Assembly: GCA_005773635.1 (NCBI GenBank)
Contig: SXHN01000004.1
Coordinates: 98,835 to 162,834, forward strand
From: Actinomycetota bacterium
GTDB lineage: Bacteria; Actinomycetota; Acidimicrobiia; IMCC26256; PALSA-610
Direction of reading: 5' to 3'
Length of the DNA: 64,000 bases
Position numbers and translations under genes: made by a program. Shown piece after piece: positions 26,529-35,298 of this stretch; the first letter of the stretch is position 1; the number at the start of each line of letters is the position of its first letter. The notes beneath the pieces were generated by a model. The model was not told the origin of the DNA and did no database searches. It was given only the letters and a program-made list of their open reading frames with translations.

Positions 26529-27140
26529 CTACGGAGTGGCGCCGCGACATTCGTTGGTCGCTGTGGTGAACGCCGTCGCAGCTTCGCTGAATCCTGGCGT
26601 TGGTCCCAACAATTCGTCGTCGTTCAGCACTGCGGGGTCGTAGTTCGATGCCTCGGCAACTTCTCGCAACTTGGTGCCCGACGCTCGCCATGCTTCGCCA
26701 TGTTCGGGCGGTGCTGTGTCGGCAATTGCCGTGTAGAGCGGCCCAACGAATTCGACTGCGAGTTTGACTTGGCCTGAGGTTGAAGGCTCAGGGATCGCAG
26801 CGAGCGAGTCCATGATGAGTCGGAGGTCGCAGGCACTCGACGCCGCGTCGAGGTTTGCCTGAGCTTCGTCGATGATTTGCGCGAACGTTTCGTTGTCGAC
26901 CGGCGTCGCCTTCGTCGTCGTTGTCGTTGTTTTGGCGGTTGGGGTGGTTGCATCGACGGGCGCGCTGGTCGTTGTGGTGATCGTTACTTCGGACGTGGTC
27001 GTTGTTGTGGCTTGGGTTGTCGTTGTGCTGTTGTTCGACGAAGTAGTTGAGCTCGCAGACTTCTTTGCGTCGCTGCTGCAGTCAGCGAGCCCGAATGCGA
27101 GGAAGGCACATAGTGCAATGGTCGGGGCACGGCGAATCAT
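26529..27140 (-). CDS. Threonine-rich lipoprotein of unknown function
   Basis: A 203-residue lipoprotein. The signal RRAPTIALCAFLAFGLADC ends in a lipobox-like LADC. Residues about 27-80 are almost all Thr, Ser, Ala and Val, a low-complexity linker probably spanning the wall. The C-terminal domain (about 80-203) is helical with two Cys (SACDLR and TNECRG) that may form a disulfide. A good AGGAG is 7 bases before the ATG. It is downstream, on the same strand, of the ECF sigma operon with 133 bases between, and may be a target of it. No enzymatic motif is seen. Confidence 0.8.
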   Translation of the reverse strand: MIRRAPTIALCAFLAFGLADCSSDAKKSASSTTSSNNSTTTTQATTTTTSEVTITTTTSAPVDATTPTAKTTTTTTKATPVDNETFAQIIDEAQANLDAASSACDLRLIMDSLAAIPEPSTSGQVKLAVEFVGPLYTAIADTAPPEHGEAWRASGTKLREVAEASNYDPAVLNDDELLGPTPGFSEAATAFTTATNECRGATP

Positions 27141-27273
27141 CGAGGGCTCCTGAGTGGTGGGCGAGTGCGATGACTGTACGTCGGCGTGCGTTGGTGCTTG
27201 GTGATCGCGTTCAAGAATTCAATTGGCATGAACTGTGATCAACCGCCCTCAGCGGTGGGCACGCGCGGTTGGG

Positions 27274-27897
27274 CTACTGATTGCCTGCTGGGCGATAAAG
27301 CACGGCTAGCTCGTCGCGTGCTCGTGCGATCCTGGAACGGATTGTGCCGACGGGGACTCCCACGATCGTTGCCGCTTCGTCGTACGACATTCCGATGAGT
27401 TGGGTTAGCACGAATGCTTCGCGCCGTTGGTCATTGAGCGATTGCACCAGCGACTCGATCGCGTGGACCTCGCCATGATCGCTGTGCACGTCGACGACGA
27501 AGATACTTTTTGCAATTCGTTGGCGACGCTGGGAACGCCGCAGCTCATCGATGGTCGCTCGCCGAGCGATGCTGAGGATGTAGGTCATACCTGCAGAATC
27601 GCCGCGGAAGCGAGGCAACGCAGACCAAAGTCGCAGGTACGTGTCTTGAATGATGTCGTCGCCTTCGAGTCCTGGTGCAGTGTGCTGCACGAATCGTCGA
27701 ACGGCGTCGGCCGACAACCGGATGATGTCCGCGAATGCGTCACGGTCACCGTCTCGGGCGTGCATCATCAATTGGCCGAGTGTGTCCACAGTGTGGGCAG
27801 CGTAATCAGTTATTGGGGACGGGGTCCAGTCACTTGTCGACGGATCGAAGCGGGCCGGGTCTGCCGCCGATTCGGTTTGGTCGCGCCAAATGCGCAA
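27274..27897 (-). CDS. ECF-type RNA polymerase sigma factor
   Basis: A sigma-70 family protein of up to 207 residues. Region 2 is visible in LEGDDIIQDTYLRLWSALPRFRGDSAGMTYILSIARRATIDELRR and region 4 in QRREAFVLTQLIGMSYDEAATIVGVPVGTIRSRIARARDEL, which would read -10 and -35 elements. No region 1.1 or 3, as expected for ECF sigmas. The frame opens at TTG 27897, overlapping the upstream membrane-protein gene by 68 bases; GTG 27789 and ATG 27768 are alternative starts nearer the conserved core and without overlap. Overlap with the membrane-protein gene suggests that protein acts as its regulator. Confidence 0.85.
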   Translation of the reverse strand: MRIWRDQTESAADPARFDPSTSDWTPSPITDYAAHTVDTLGQLMMHARDGDRDAFADIIRLSADAVRRFVQHTAPGLEGDDIIQDTYLRLWSALPRFRGDSAGMTYILSIARRATIDELRRSQRRQRIAKSIFVVDVHSDHGEVHAIESLVQSLNDQRREAFVLTQLIGMSYDEAATIVGVPVGTIRSRIARARDELAVLYRPAGNQ

Positions 27898-28288
27898 CCC
27901 CCCAGAGCACGCCAGATGCCACAGGGCTGATTAAGTGAATGTCGAGTTCACTTGGCCATCTACCGTTCGCGATGTCGACTGCGCACGTAATGATGAGACT
28001 GATCGTCAGAGCCAACAGCGGAGCAATCAGCCCCGTCGCGCGGTGGGGTCGAAGGCTGGCGTAGATCAAACCGACCCCGATCGCAATCGCAAATGCGGCC
28101 ACGTGGCGCTGGCTGTGTTCGCTGTGGTGCGGGTTCGACAACAAGTCAGGGATCGCGATCGCAATCTGCAGGGCTCCGAGTGCGAGGCTTGTGGCGCGGG
28201 CAATCATCAGCGCGTGGTTGCGTTTCGGATCGGGCCGGGTTGCACTCAGTACCGAGTCGATAAGTTGGTCGTGGGTTATGTGCGGCAC
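27830..28288 (-). CDS. Small membrane protein, candidate anti-sigma partner
   Basis: A 152-residue protein with a short N-terminal cytoplasmic part (PHITHDQLIDSVLSATRPDPKRNH) and about four hydrophobic helices (LALGALQIAIAIPDLL, VAAFAIAIGVGLIYA, LIAPLLALTISLIITCAV, ISPVASGVLWGVAHLA). It lacks the zinc-binding HxxxCxxC of classical anti-sigma factors, yet the N-terminal HxxxxxLI helix plus membrane domain, and overlap with the sigma gene, make a membrane regulator likely. The GTG at 28288 is preceded by GAGGAG six bases away, which decides the start over the longer frame to 28459. Confidence 0.7.
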   Translation of the reverse strand: MPHITHDQLIDSVLSATRPDPKRNHALMIARATSLALGALQIAIAIPDLLSNPHHSEHSQRHVAAFAIAIGVGLIYASLRPHRATGLIAPLLALTISLIITCAVDIANGRWPSELDIHLISPVASGVLWGVAHLARPNRIGGRPGPLRSVDK

Positions 28289-28328
28289 TGCAACTCCTCG
28301 ATGGTGTCGGCCCTTGTCATCGTGTCCG

Positions 28329-28359
28329 TATCTTGAGTCGTTGTCTATACCTTGAGTCG
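28329..28359. promoter_or_regulatory. 12-base direct repeats upstream of sigma operon
   Basis: TA(T/C)CTTGAGTCG occurs at 28329-28340 and 28348-28359, a 19-base period (nearly two helical turns). They lie 41-71 bases upstream of the membrane-protein/sigma start and about 160 bases upstream of the divergent PmoA-like gene. They could be operator half-sites or activator sites. The rest of the 28289-28515 gap shows nothing recognisable. Confidence 0.45.
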
Positions 28360-28515
28360 AAAAAGGCGTCAGGAAAGTTCCCGACCTGGGAAGTGTTGCA
28401 CGTTGCCGCGGAATCTCCAACCCTGTTCTTACGAAAGAGGACTCTGCGCCGTGCTGCATGCTGCCCGCGCCGCCGCGTCACGACGGCAGCACGTGGGAAA
28501 TGTCAGACTGGTCGC

Positions 28516-29301
28516 ATGGCTCCCCAGTTGAACTTCGTCTGGAATACTGCGCGTCCGTGTGTGCATCCGCTCATTGCTCCAAACGGCGCAGTGTTGACAG
28601 TGGATAGCCCCGATGATCACCCCTGGCACCACGGCTTGTGGTTCGCGATCAAATTTGTAAATGGCGAAAATTTCTGGGAGGAATACGACACGTTCGGAGT
28701 GTTGCGGGCCGGCTCAGTTGTGGTGGAGGAAGGCGTGACTACCGCCGAAGTCGAATGGGTGCGACCGAATGGCGAGGTCGTAGTCGACGAAACGCGTCAG
28801 ATCAGCTGTACCGAAATTGATGACGACAGCTATGTGATCGCCTGGTCCGAAGCGCTCGTACCTCGCGTCGACGTGACATTCGACCGAACGCCGTTTACAA
28901 CCTGGGGCGGATACGGCGGTTTAACGCTTCGCGGGGCACCAACATTCGTAGACACGAAGTTGTGCACGTCTGATGGTGAGTTTGAACGGCGCCTCGGGGA
29001 AGCGACGCAATGGTGTGCAATCGACGGTGTCGCTCGCTGTGAGTCTGGCGAACCAGCCAGCGCAGGAGTCGTCATTGTCGACTGCAGCGTGGGGAGCGTT
29101 ACAACACCTTGGTACGCGAGTACCCGTGCTGCGACGTATGGCGCTGGCTGGGCCAATTTTGTCAACGCCGCATTCTTGTGGAACAGTCCGTTGGCTGTGG
29201 CGGCAGGAACATCACTGGAGCTCGACTATCGAGTGATTGTGCACTCTGGGCGCTGGAGCCGCGAAGAGTGCGCGCGACGGGTGTTGGATCTCATCCGATG
29301 A
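28516..29301 (+). CDS. PmoA-like (DUF6807) protein
   Basis: A 261-residue protein of the family Pfam calls PmoA (despite the name, not particulate methane monooxygenase). Typical segments are RPCVHPLIAPNGAVLT, DHPWHHGLWFAI, FGVLRAGSVVVEE, FTTWGGYGGLTLR and NPLAVAAGTSLELDYRVIVHSG. These proteins have a galactose-mutarotase-like beta sandwich and occur in glycan-degradation clusters with dehydrogenases; their activity is not settled. The ATG at 28516 lies at the first family-conserved residues. The stop overlaps the next start (ATGA), coupling it to the toroid-glycosyltransferase fusion, and a 2-hydroxyacid dehydrogenase follows on the other strand. Confidence 0.82.
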   Translation: MAPQLNFVWNTARPCVHPLIAPNGAVLTVDSPDDHPWHHGLWFAIKFVNGENFWEEYDTFGVLRAGSVVVEEGVTTAEVEWVRPNGEVVVDETRQISCTEIDDDSYVIAWSEALVPRVDVTFDRTPFTTWGGYGGLTLRGAPTFVDTKLCTSDGEFERRLGEATQWCAIDGVARCESGEPASAGVVIVDCSVGSVTTPWYASTRAATYGAGWANFVNAAFLWNSPLAVAAGTSLELDYRVIVHSGRWSREECARRVLDLIR

Positions 29302-31946
29302 ACGCCATTGATTCGCATGCCATCGGTGTCGCGCTTCGCGATTTTTGCGTTGCCCAGCTTGAGGAACTGGCAAGTGGTCAGCTCCTGGGCTTGGAACTAC
29401 CGCGTACCTACGGTGGTCACGTAGTCGCGGCGGATGTGCGTGCAGACTTGATCTATACGTTGGGTCATTTACGCGGCGCAGGTGTTGGAAACATCGCAGG
29501 GCGCAGAATTGATGAGATTCTGGTCGATCACTTGGAGCGTGTGGATGGCGCATCAACTCACACGTTCTTTTCGTACCGCGTCGCGGAAACCTTGGCCGCG
29601 GTAGGAGGCTTTGACCATAATCCGCTGCTGCTTGGTTTGAATTCTGCACAACGCGACGAGGTTCGGCGCGCGTGCGAGTCGAATGACTGGATTGCGCTGC
29701 TCGACGACGGCAAGCTGCCCCGTAACTATGCCGCTGTGTTGGCACGATGTGAAGCCGCGCGCGAGCGTTTAGGTCTCGACGTTGATCCCGACGTATTGAC
29801 ATCATTGCTGCAAAGGTTGCAATCGTTCTTGGGATCGAATCCAGGCCGCTATCTCGACGATTCTCATGATCGCAGCGGTAGGTACGACATCTATACAGCC
29901 GACGTGTGGTTGTTCTGCGAACCGTTAGCTGATCGACTGGATGGTTTGTGGGAGGAGGGTATCGACACTGCACTGCGACTAGTTGAGGCTGTCGGCGGGC
30001 GAGATGGTACGGCAGTGCCGTGGGGGCGATCAACTGGCGTGCTTTCGGTGGCATTGACGATTGAGCTTGCCGCAATCGCCGTGGCGCGTGGCCTGCAACC
30101 CGACCACACGACAATGTGGCTGCATCGCCTCGCGGGTGCCGCGACTGCGATCCCGAGTTGGTTTTCATCGGGCGTCACCAATGCCCATCAGTATCGCGAC
30201 CAAGATGCGTATCGCGGCCCTGCTCGGCGACTACAGCTCACATTCGATGTGCTCGGCAAGATTGCGTGGGCCGCCAAGATCTTGTTAGCCGCGGATCCAG
30301 TGGTGGGCTTCGATGAAATCGATGCGTTCGCTCAACGCGATGAAATGCTTGCCTTTGAGGAGCTAAGGCCTGCCGGCGCGTGGACGTACCGCGGACCGGC
30401 GCTGGAATTTGTGGTGCCGTTTGTCGGAGCAGCCCGGAGCCACTACTACCCGGCTGTGCATGCGCCAGGGAGTTTCGAAGTGCCTGTCGATGCGGACTTG
30501 CCGTGTTGGGTGCCAATAGTGCATTCGGGCTTCGGTCGGTTTGCTGGCGGCGGAGTTCCGGTATCGGCTCAACATGAACCGTTCGGTGTACGTGCGAAAT
30601 GGGATGGGTTCCCTGCGACGGCATTCGACTACACCGGCGTGCTTCCCGCCCCGCTCTGTGGCACCAGGACCACTCATTTTCGCGTGGATGGTCGATCGAT
30701 TGTGTTGGACGAAGCGCTCGAGTTTGACGCAGTGCCGAACTCGGTGACTGTGATAATCCCAGAGATTGGTGTTCGTCCACTGCTTGTTGAATTTGCGACC
30801 GAATCGCGATCGACGCAAGCTGCCGTCGACGTGAAAGGTCTCAAAGAATGGCGATCGTCTTGGTCGGAAATTTCCGTCGCTCACCAACTCGACGTTGAAC
30901 CTTCGACATCGCTTGCGTACTCGATTCGGGTGACGCCGAAACTCCGAGTCGCTTCGACCGCGTTTGGGCATCACTACCACCGCAGTTTGTACGGGCCGAT
31001 CGAGAACGTCGTTGTCGCGACGCCCAGTCCATTAGGGCTGATGGGAGACTCAACCGCGAGCCTCGACGGAATTGACGTGTTCCACATGCATTGGCCGGAG
31101 TGGGTGGCGTTCGACGACATCGACGAACACAAGCGCATCATCGCGAGTTTGCAGGCACGCCGTATCCCAATTGTTTGGACTGCGCACAACCTCACTCCGC
31201 ACGAGAAGAACGCCGCCGCGTTTGATCCTGTGTATTCGTTGTGGGCCGCGGCGGCCGATGCGGTGATTCACCATTCAAAGTTCGGCGAGGGCCGCATGCG
31301 CGCTCGATATGCGTTCGCCGAGCTCTGTCGCCATGAGGTTATTCCCCACGGTCATTTCGGCGGTCTCTGGGACGATGTTGCGAATCTCGATCGTGCGGAA
31401 GCTGAACGTCAACTTGGGCTTGCGTCGACAACGTTGCGCATTGGCTTGGTCGGGGCGCCGCGAGCTGAGAAGCACGTCCTGAAATTTCTCGACGCGGTTA
31501 CGCGCTGTGCCCGACGCGACATCGAGGTCGTATGTTGGTCTCTGAGATATGGCGAATCGGCGCCGCCCGATACACGAATTGCGATTGCTGAGCAATACAA
31601 GATGGTCTCTGAACAGCGGTACGCGCAACGGCTTTCGGTGTGTGACGTGTTGGCGATGCCGTTCGACCTCGACGGAGAAATGCTGGCGACTGGCACGGTC
31701 GCGGATGCACTAGGCCTCGGTATTCCGGTGTTGAGTAGCGGCTGGGAATTTCTCAATGAAATGCTCGCAGATGCTGCGATATTCGTTGGCGACGATGCGG
31801 ACACAATTGCTCGAAGCATTGACGGGATCACAGGAAGTGATTTGCAATCAGCTCGAAGCGCCGCACGAGAGCGCAAACCTAGCTACGACTGGCAACCGCT
31901 CGCTGTGAGGACCGCGGAAGTGTTTGAAGCTGTCGTGCTTTCATGA
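29298..31946 (+). CDS. Fusion protein: helical toroid + beta domain + GT4-like glycosyltransferase
   Basis: An 882-residue protein with at least three regions. Residues 1 to about 350 are helix-rich with repeated Trp/Tyr motifs (RYDIYTADVWLFCEPLADRL, AVPWGRSTGVLS, YRDQDAYRGPARRLQ), like the (alpha/alpha) toroids of DUF2264, lyase or hydrolase proteins. About 356-590 is beta-rich (WTYRGPALEFVVPFVGAARS, CWVPIVHSGFGRFAGGGVPV). About 590-882 is a GT-B glycosyltransferase: FHMHWPEW, VWTAHNLTPHEKN, HHSKFGEGRMRARY, VIPHGHFGGLW, IGLVGAPRAEKHVLKF and DGEMLATGTVADALGLGIPVLSS, with Asp where GT4 proteins often have the second Glu. Combining a glycan-cleaving-type domain with a transferase is unusual. 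Translationally coupled to the PmoA-like gene. Confidence 0.78.
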   Translation: MNAIDSHAIGVALRDFCVAQLEELASGQLLGLELPRTYGGHVVAADVRADLIYTLGHLRGAGVGNIAGRRIDEILVDHLERVDGASTHTFFSYRVAETLAAVGGFDHNPLLLGLNSAQRDEVRRACESNDWIALLDDGKLPRNYAAVLARCEAARERLGLDVDPDVLTSLLQRLQSFLGSNPGRYLDDSHDRSGRYDIYTADVWLFCEPLADRLDGLWEEGIDTALRLVEAVGGRDGTAVPWGRSTGVLSVALTIELAAIAVARGLQPDHTTMWLHRLAGAATAIPSWFSSGVTNAHQYRDQDAYRGPARRLQLTFDVLGKIAWAAKILLAADPVVGFDEIDAFAQRDEMLAFEELRPAGAWTYRGPALEFVVPFVGAARSHYYPAVHAPGSFEVPVDADLPCWVPIVHSGFGRFAGGGVPVSAQHEPFGVRAKWDGFPATAFDYTGVLPAPLCGTRTTHFRVDGRSIVLDEALEFDAVPNSVTVIIPEIGVRPLLVEFATESRSTQAAVDVKGLKEWRSSWSEISVAHQLDVEPSTSLAYSIRVTPKLRVASTAFGHHYHRSLYGPIENVVVATPSPLGLMGDSTASLDGIDVFHMHWPEWVAFDDIDEHKRIIASLQARRIPIVWTAHNLTPHEKNAAAFDPVYSLWAAAADAVIHHSKFGEGRMRARYAFAELCRHEVIPHGHFGGLWDDVANLDRAEAERQLGLASTTLRIGLVGAPRAEKHVLKFLDAVTRCARRDIEVVCWSLRYGESAPPDTRIAIAEQYKMVSEQRYAQRLSVCDVLAMPFDLDGEMLATGTVADALGLGIPVLSSGWEFLNEMLADAAIFVGDDADTIARSIDGITGSDLQSARSAARERKPSYDWQPLAVRTAEVFEAVVLS

Positions 31947-31960
31947 CGGGCAAAAACGGG

Positions 31961-32965
31961 TTACGCGATGCGATCAAGATCCCGTTGCGTTATTTGGTGC
32001 AACGCAGGCATGCCACTTGCAAACCGCTCGATTTCATCGATGGCCAGGTCGGCCATGCGCCCAAGCTCGTTACCGATCGAGCCCGCAATGTGAGGCGTCA
32101 CAAATACGTTGGGTAATCCAAGCAGTGGATGATCCGCGGGAAGTGGTTCGGGTTCGGATACATCAAGTACTGCTGAGATACGCCCGTCGCTGAGCTCCGA
32201 AGCCAATGCGTCCTGGTCGATCAGCGCCGGGCGCGCGGTGTTGATGAATGTTGCACCGTCGCGCATTGCTGCAAAATGTCCAGCTTGCAACATACCGCGC
32301 GTCGCCTCGACATCAGGAGCGTGCAAGCTCACTACATTGCAACTAGCGCAGAGTTCGAGGAGGTTGTCAGTTTCGGTGACTCCGATTTTCTCGGCGTCGG
32401 TGCTTGATAGGTACGGGTCGTAGACCACAACGTCGAATGCATGCTGTCGTAGTAGTTCAATGACTGCCCGCCCGACGAAGGAAGCACCGATGATGCCGAC
32501 CCGTTGCCGGTAGTTGCCAATGGATTGGGGAAACCTAGTGTGAACCGCGGGGTTCCTTTGGCGTTCTCGAAACGCCAAAGCTCCTTTGTTTGCAAGCAGA
32601 ATCATGGCGAGTGTGTACTCGGCGACGGGAATCGCGTTTGCGGCCGCCGCCGAGGTCACGAGAATGTCGCGTTGCCAGACGGCGTCGGTGACCTGCCATT
32701 TCACTGTGCCAGCAGCGTACGCAAACATTTTGAGTTGCGGTGCCAGCTCGAGGACTTCGGCCGTCAACATGGGGCACCCCCAGTGTCCGAGCAACACATC
32801 GGCCTGGTTGAGCATGTCGACGGCTCGGTCGTCGTCGAAGGTGGTCAGCGGTTGCCGGTTCAACACGTTCGCGAAGGCGTTGAGCCGTTGCCAATGTTGA
32901 GGGTCGAACGCCGTGTCATCGAGCCCGTTCATCATGGCGGTTGCGATATTGATGCGCGAGTTCAT
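31961..32965 (-). CDS. D-2-hydroxyacid dehydrogenase family protein
   Basis: A 334-residue NAD-dependent dehydrogenase. Substrate-domain start INIATAMMNGLDD and LAPQLKMFAYAAGTVK lead to the nucleotide-binding loop VGIIGASFVGRAVIELL with the following acidic YDPYLS. The catalytic triad is in place: Arg in INTARPALID, Glu in DVSEPEPLP and His in PHIAGSIGNELG. Members with GAS(x)(V/I)GR are common in sugar-degradation clusters and often act on uncharacterised hydroxyacids, consistent with the neighbouring PmoA-like gene. It converges on the fusion gene with 14 bases between stops. Confidence 0.92.
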   Translation of the reverse strand: MNSRINIATAMMNGLDDTAFDPQHWQRLNAFANVLNRQPLTTFDDDRAVDMLNQADVLLGHWGCPMLTAEVLELAPQLKMFAYAAGTVKWQVTDAVWQRDILVTSAAAANAIPVAEYTLAMILLANKGALAFRERQRNPAVHTRFPQSIGNYRQRVGIIGASFVGRAVIELLRQHAFDVVVYDPYLSSTDAEKIGVTETDNLLELCASCNVVSLHAPDVEATRGMLQAGHFAAMRDGATFINTARPALIDQDALASELSDGRISAVLDVSEPEPLPADHPLLGLPNVFVTPHIAGSIGNELGRMADLAIDEIERFASGMPALHQITQRDLDRIA

Positions 32966-33023
32966 GTCGACACCCTACCCATGCTTGGAAACGCGGACGT
33001 CGGGCTGGTGGTGTTGCGGTGGA

Positions 33024-34256
33024 TCACTCGGTTGGGAATTGATCGACGTCGCGCAGTGCTGGGAACGCCCGCCACCATGCGAACGCTATAAACATGGTCG
33101 CGACACCGCCGAATACCACCGCGCCGCCGGGCCCTATGAAGTTGCCCGCCACTCCTGATTCGAACGCGCCGAGTTCGTTTGAAGCTCCGATGAATACATT
33201 CTCTACTGCGAGTACTCGTCCGCGCAATGGTGGGGGTGTTACGAGCGGCACAAGGGTTGCCCTCACAAACACGCTGACGGAGTCGGCCGCCGTGAGCACC
33301 ATCATCGCGATGAAGGCCACAGCGTAGGTACGCGTAATGCCAAGCACGACGGTGCCTGCACCGAATAAAGCGACCACGGCGAGCAGGGTTCGACCTACGT
33401 TGCGACGCAACGGTCTTACAGCAAGCACGGCTGTCGCGGCCGCGGCTCCGATACCTCCCGCGGCTCGTAACCAGCCGAGACCAACAGAACCCACACCCAG
33501 TCTTTTCTCGGCGATGGCGGGGAGCAAAGCAACTGCGCCGCCGAACAGCACGGCGACCAAGTCGAGCGAAATAGCACCGAGCATCACGGGATGGGAACGG
33601 ATGAATTGCAGCCCAAGCATTGCTTCTTTGAGCGACGGCCGCTCGTTTGCAACATCGGCAATGGCGTCGGGACGTGGTTGGGGATGCACGGCGAGAATCG
33701 ACAGCGCACCGAGCGCCAGCAGCGTGGCCATCGCAAAGTATGCCCACCATGGATCGATTGCATAGAGGAGTCCGCCGATCACCGGCCCCGCGATTGAAGC
33801 CGCCTGCCATGACCCCGAGAATCGAGCGATCAACCAAGGAAGCCGTTCGGCGGCGACGATGTCCGCGGGTAAGGAACGTTCTGCGGGTGCCACGAATGCA
33901 CGCGACGCGCCAAGCAAGATTGCAAATGCGAATATCGGTGTTGGGGTACGAGGGTTGCTCATCGCCAAATATGCCAGGCAGACCGCGATTACCGCTTGTG
34001 CGAACATCGCAGCGGCGGCAACCAACCGGCGGTCCAGCCGATCCGCGACTGTCCCGGTGACCAGCACCAGCAATGCCGCGGGTGTGAATTCGGCGAGACC
34101 AAGCCATCCCAAGTCGAGTTCACGACCCGAAATGTCGTACACCTGCTTGCCCAACGCCAAGAATCCCGCCATGTTCGCTGAGGATGCGCAGAGCACGCTG
34201 ATCAACAGGGCGATGACTGAACGTCGGGTGCGTAGGTCGAGCGGCGCAGATGTCAC
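33024..34256 (-). CDS. MFS transporter (EntS-like exporter)
   Basis: A 410-residue integral membrane protein with twelve predicted helices. The first loop after helix two, LVTGTVADRLDRRLVAAAAM, is the MFS motif (G(x)3DR(x)RR), and the repeat in the second half is seen in AVRPLRRNVGRTLLAVVALFG. The overall layout (short N-terminus RTRRSVIALLISVLCASSANMAGFLALG) resembles the EntS/DHA3 drug and siderophore exporters. GTG start; preceded by the patatin gene 25 bases away on the same strand, and followed 58 bases later by the 2-hydroxyacid dehydrogenase. Substrate unknown. Confidence 0.9.
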   Translation of the reverse strand: MTSAPLDLRTRRSVIALLISVLCASSANMAGFLALGKQVYDISGRELDLGWLGLAEFTPAALLVLVTGTVADRLDRRLVAAAAMFAQAVIAVCLAYLAMSNPRTPTPIFAFAILLGASRAFVAPAERSLPADIVAAERLPWLIARFSGSWQAASIAGPVIGGLLYAIDPWWAYFAMATLLALGALSILAVHPQPRPDAIADVANERPSLKEAMLGLQFIRSHPVMLGAISLDLVAVLFGGAVALLPAIAEKRLGVGSVGLGWLRAAGGIGAAAATAVLAVRPLRRNVGRTLLAVVALFGAGTVVLGITRTYAVAFIAMMVLTAADSVSVFVRATLVPLVTPPPLRGRVLAVENVFIGASNELGAFESGVAGNFIGPGGAVVFGGVATMFIAFAWWRAFPALRDVDQFPTE

Positions 34257-34281
34257 CGTGAGACGTTACTTGTGTTCCCGC

Positions 34282-35178
34282 TCAGGCTGTTGTGTTTTCG
34301 AGTTCGTTGCTGATGCCGGGCGAACTTGTCAGGGATTGGTGCTCTCGCAGCCATTGCGAAGTGGATGCCTTTGCCGCGTCGATGAGGTCACGCGTGGTTG
34401 AGAGGTCGAGAATTGAAGTGCGGCTGTGGGGCGCGGGGATCTCATGTATGCGCCCAGGATGCGACGCGAACACCGCGCGCCGTTCGAGTGCCACAGCACG
34501 GTCGGTGATGATGTCGATGCCGCGCTCAAACATTGCGAGCGCGCCGCGGCGCCGTTGCATGGTCTGCACTGATGCCGTTTCGAGCACGTACACATCGGTG
34601 GCACCCATGTCGAGCGCGAGCTCCACCGGCCATGCGGCACTCACTCCACCGTCAACAAGAAGGCGACTGTCGCGTTGCACTGCAGGAAAGATCCCGGGAA
34701 TCGCGCCCGTAGCAAGGAGCGCACTCACTGCCGGGCCGTGCGTGAGCGCAACGGGATGACCGGTTTCGAAATCAGTTGCAGTAATTGCGATCGGAATCTT
34801 GGCGTGTTCAAGGCGCACTAGCGGCGCGTGCCGGTGCAGGAACGACAATAATTTCTCGTTGCCGAAGATGGCATCTCGGCGCCCGACAAGCCCTAAGGCC
34901 ATGCCTTTGGGGGCGAGTGCGAACAGGTCGCGGCGCTGCAATGCAACCCAAACGTCGTGCAACGCGATGTGGCCGTTGATCGGATCAGCCGCAATGAATG
35001 CAGCGTTGAAGCCGCCAACGGAGGTGCCGACAACGAGGTCCGCGATAATCCCGTGGGCGTGAAGCGCGCCCAGCATGCCAACTTGCACAGCGCCGAGGCT
35101 GCCACCTCCTGGCATCACGAAGGCAACGCGGCGCTCATCTTGGGCATTCTCAAGCGGATTCTCGTTGCGGTGCACCAC
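34282..35178 (-). CDS. Patatin-like phospholipase
   Basis: About 298 residues. The patatin fold's Ser-Asp dyad is visible: oxyanion loop PGGGSLGAVQVGML, nucleophile GTSVGGFNAAF, and LLVDGGVSAAWPVE (DGG/A). It likely deacylates phospholipids or acylglycerols in the cytosol or at the membrane. The frame opens at GTG 35184, but that codon lies inside the ribosome site; GTG 35178 is five bases after GGAGG and is preferred. It is divergent from the carotenoid oxygenase with 120 bases between, and 25 bases upstream of the MFS gene, so both may be one operon. Confidence 0.9.
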   Translation of the reverse strand: MVHRNENPLENAQDERRVAFVMPGGGSLGAVQVGMLGALHAHGIIADLVVGTSVGGFNAAFIAADPINGHIALHDVWVALQRRDLFALAPKGMALGLVGRRDAIFGNEKLLSFLHRHAPLVRLEHAKIPIAITATDFETGHPVALTHGPAVSALLATGAIPGIFPAVQRDSRLLVDGGVSAAWPVELALDMGATDVYVLETASVQTMQRRRGALAMFERGIDIITDRAVALERRAVFASHPGRIHEIPAPHSRTSILDLSTTRDLIDAAKASTSQWLREHQSLTSSPGISNELENTTA

Positions 35179-35298
35179 TGCCACCTCCTACCCAATGCGC
35201 AGCAGTTCACCATTGTGGACGTTGAATTTGCCCTGGTCAACGTGTTTTGGTCGGAACTTGTGGCAAAGTGTTGCGAATCACTACCAGGAAGGGTCGCA

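Noticed and set aside
32962..34107. Arg-rich 381-codon frame opposite or shifted in the MFS gene
   Set aside because: Composition is Arg/Ser-rich without motifs, typical of an out-of-frame reading of a GC-rich gene; the MFS reading has helices and the MFS motif.
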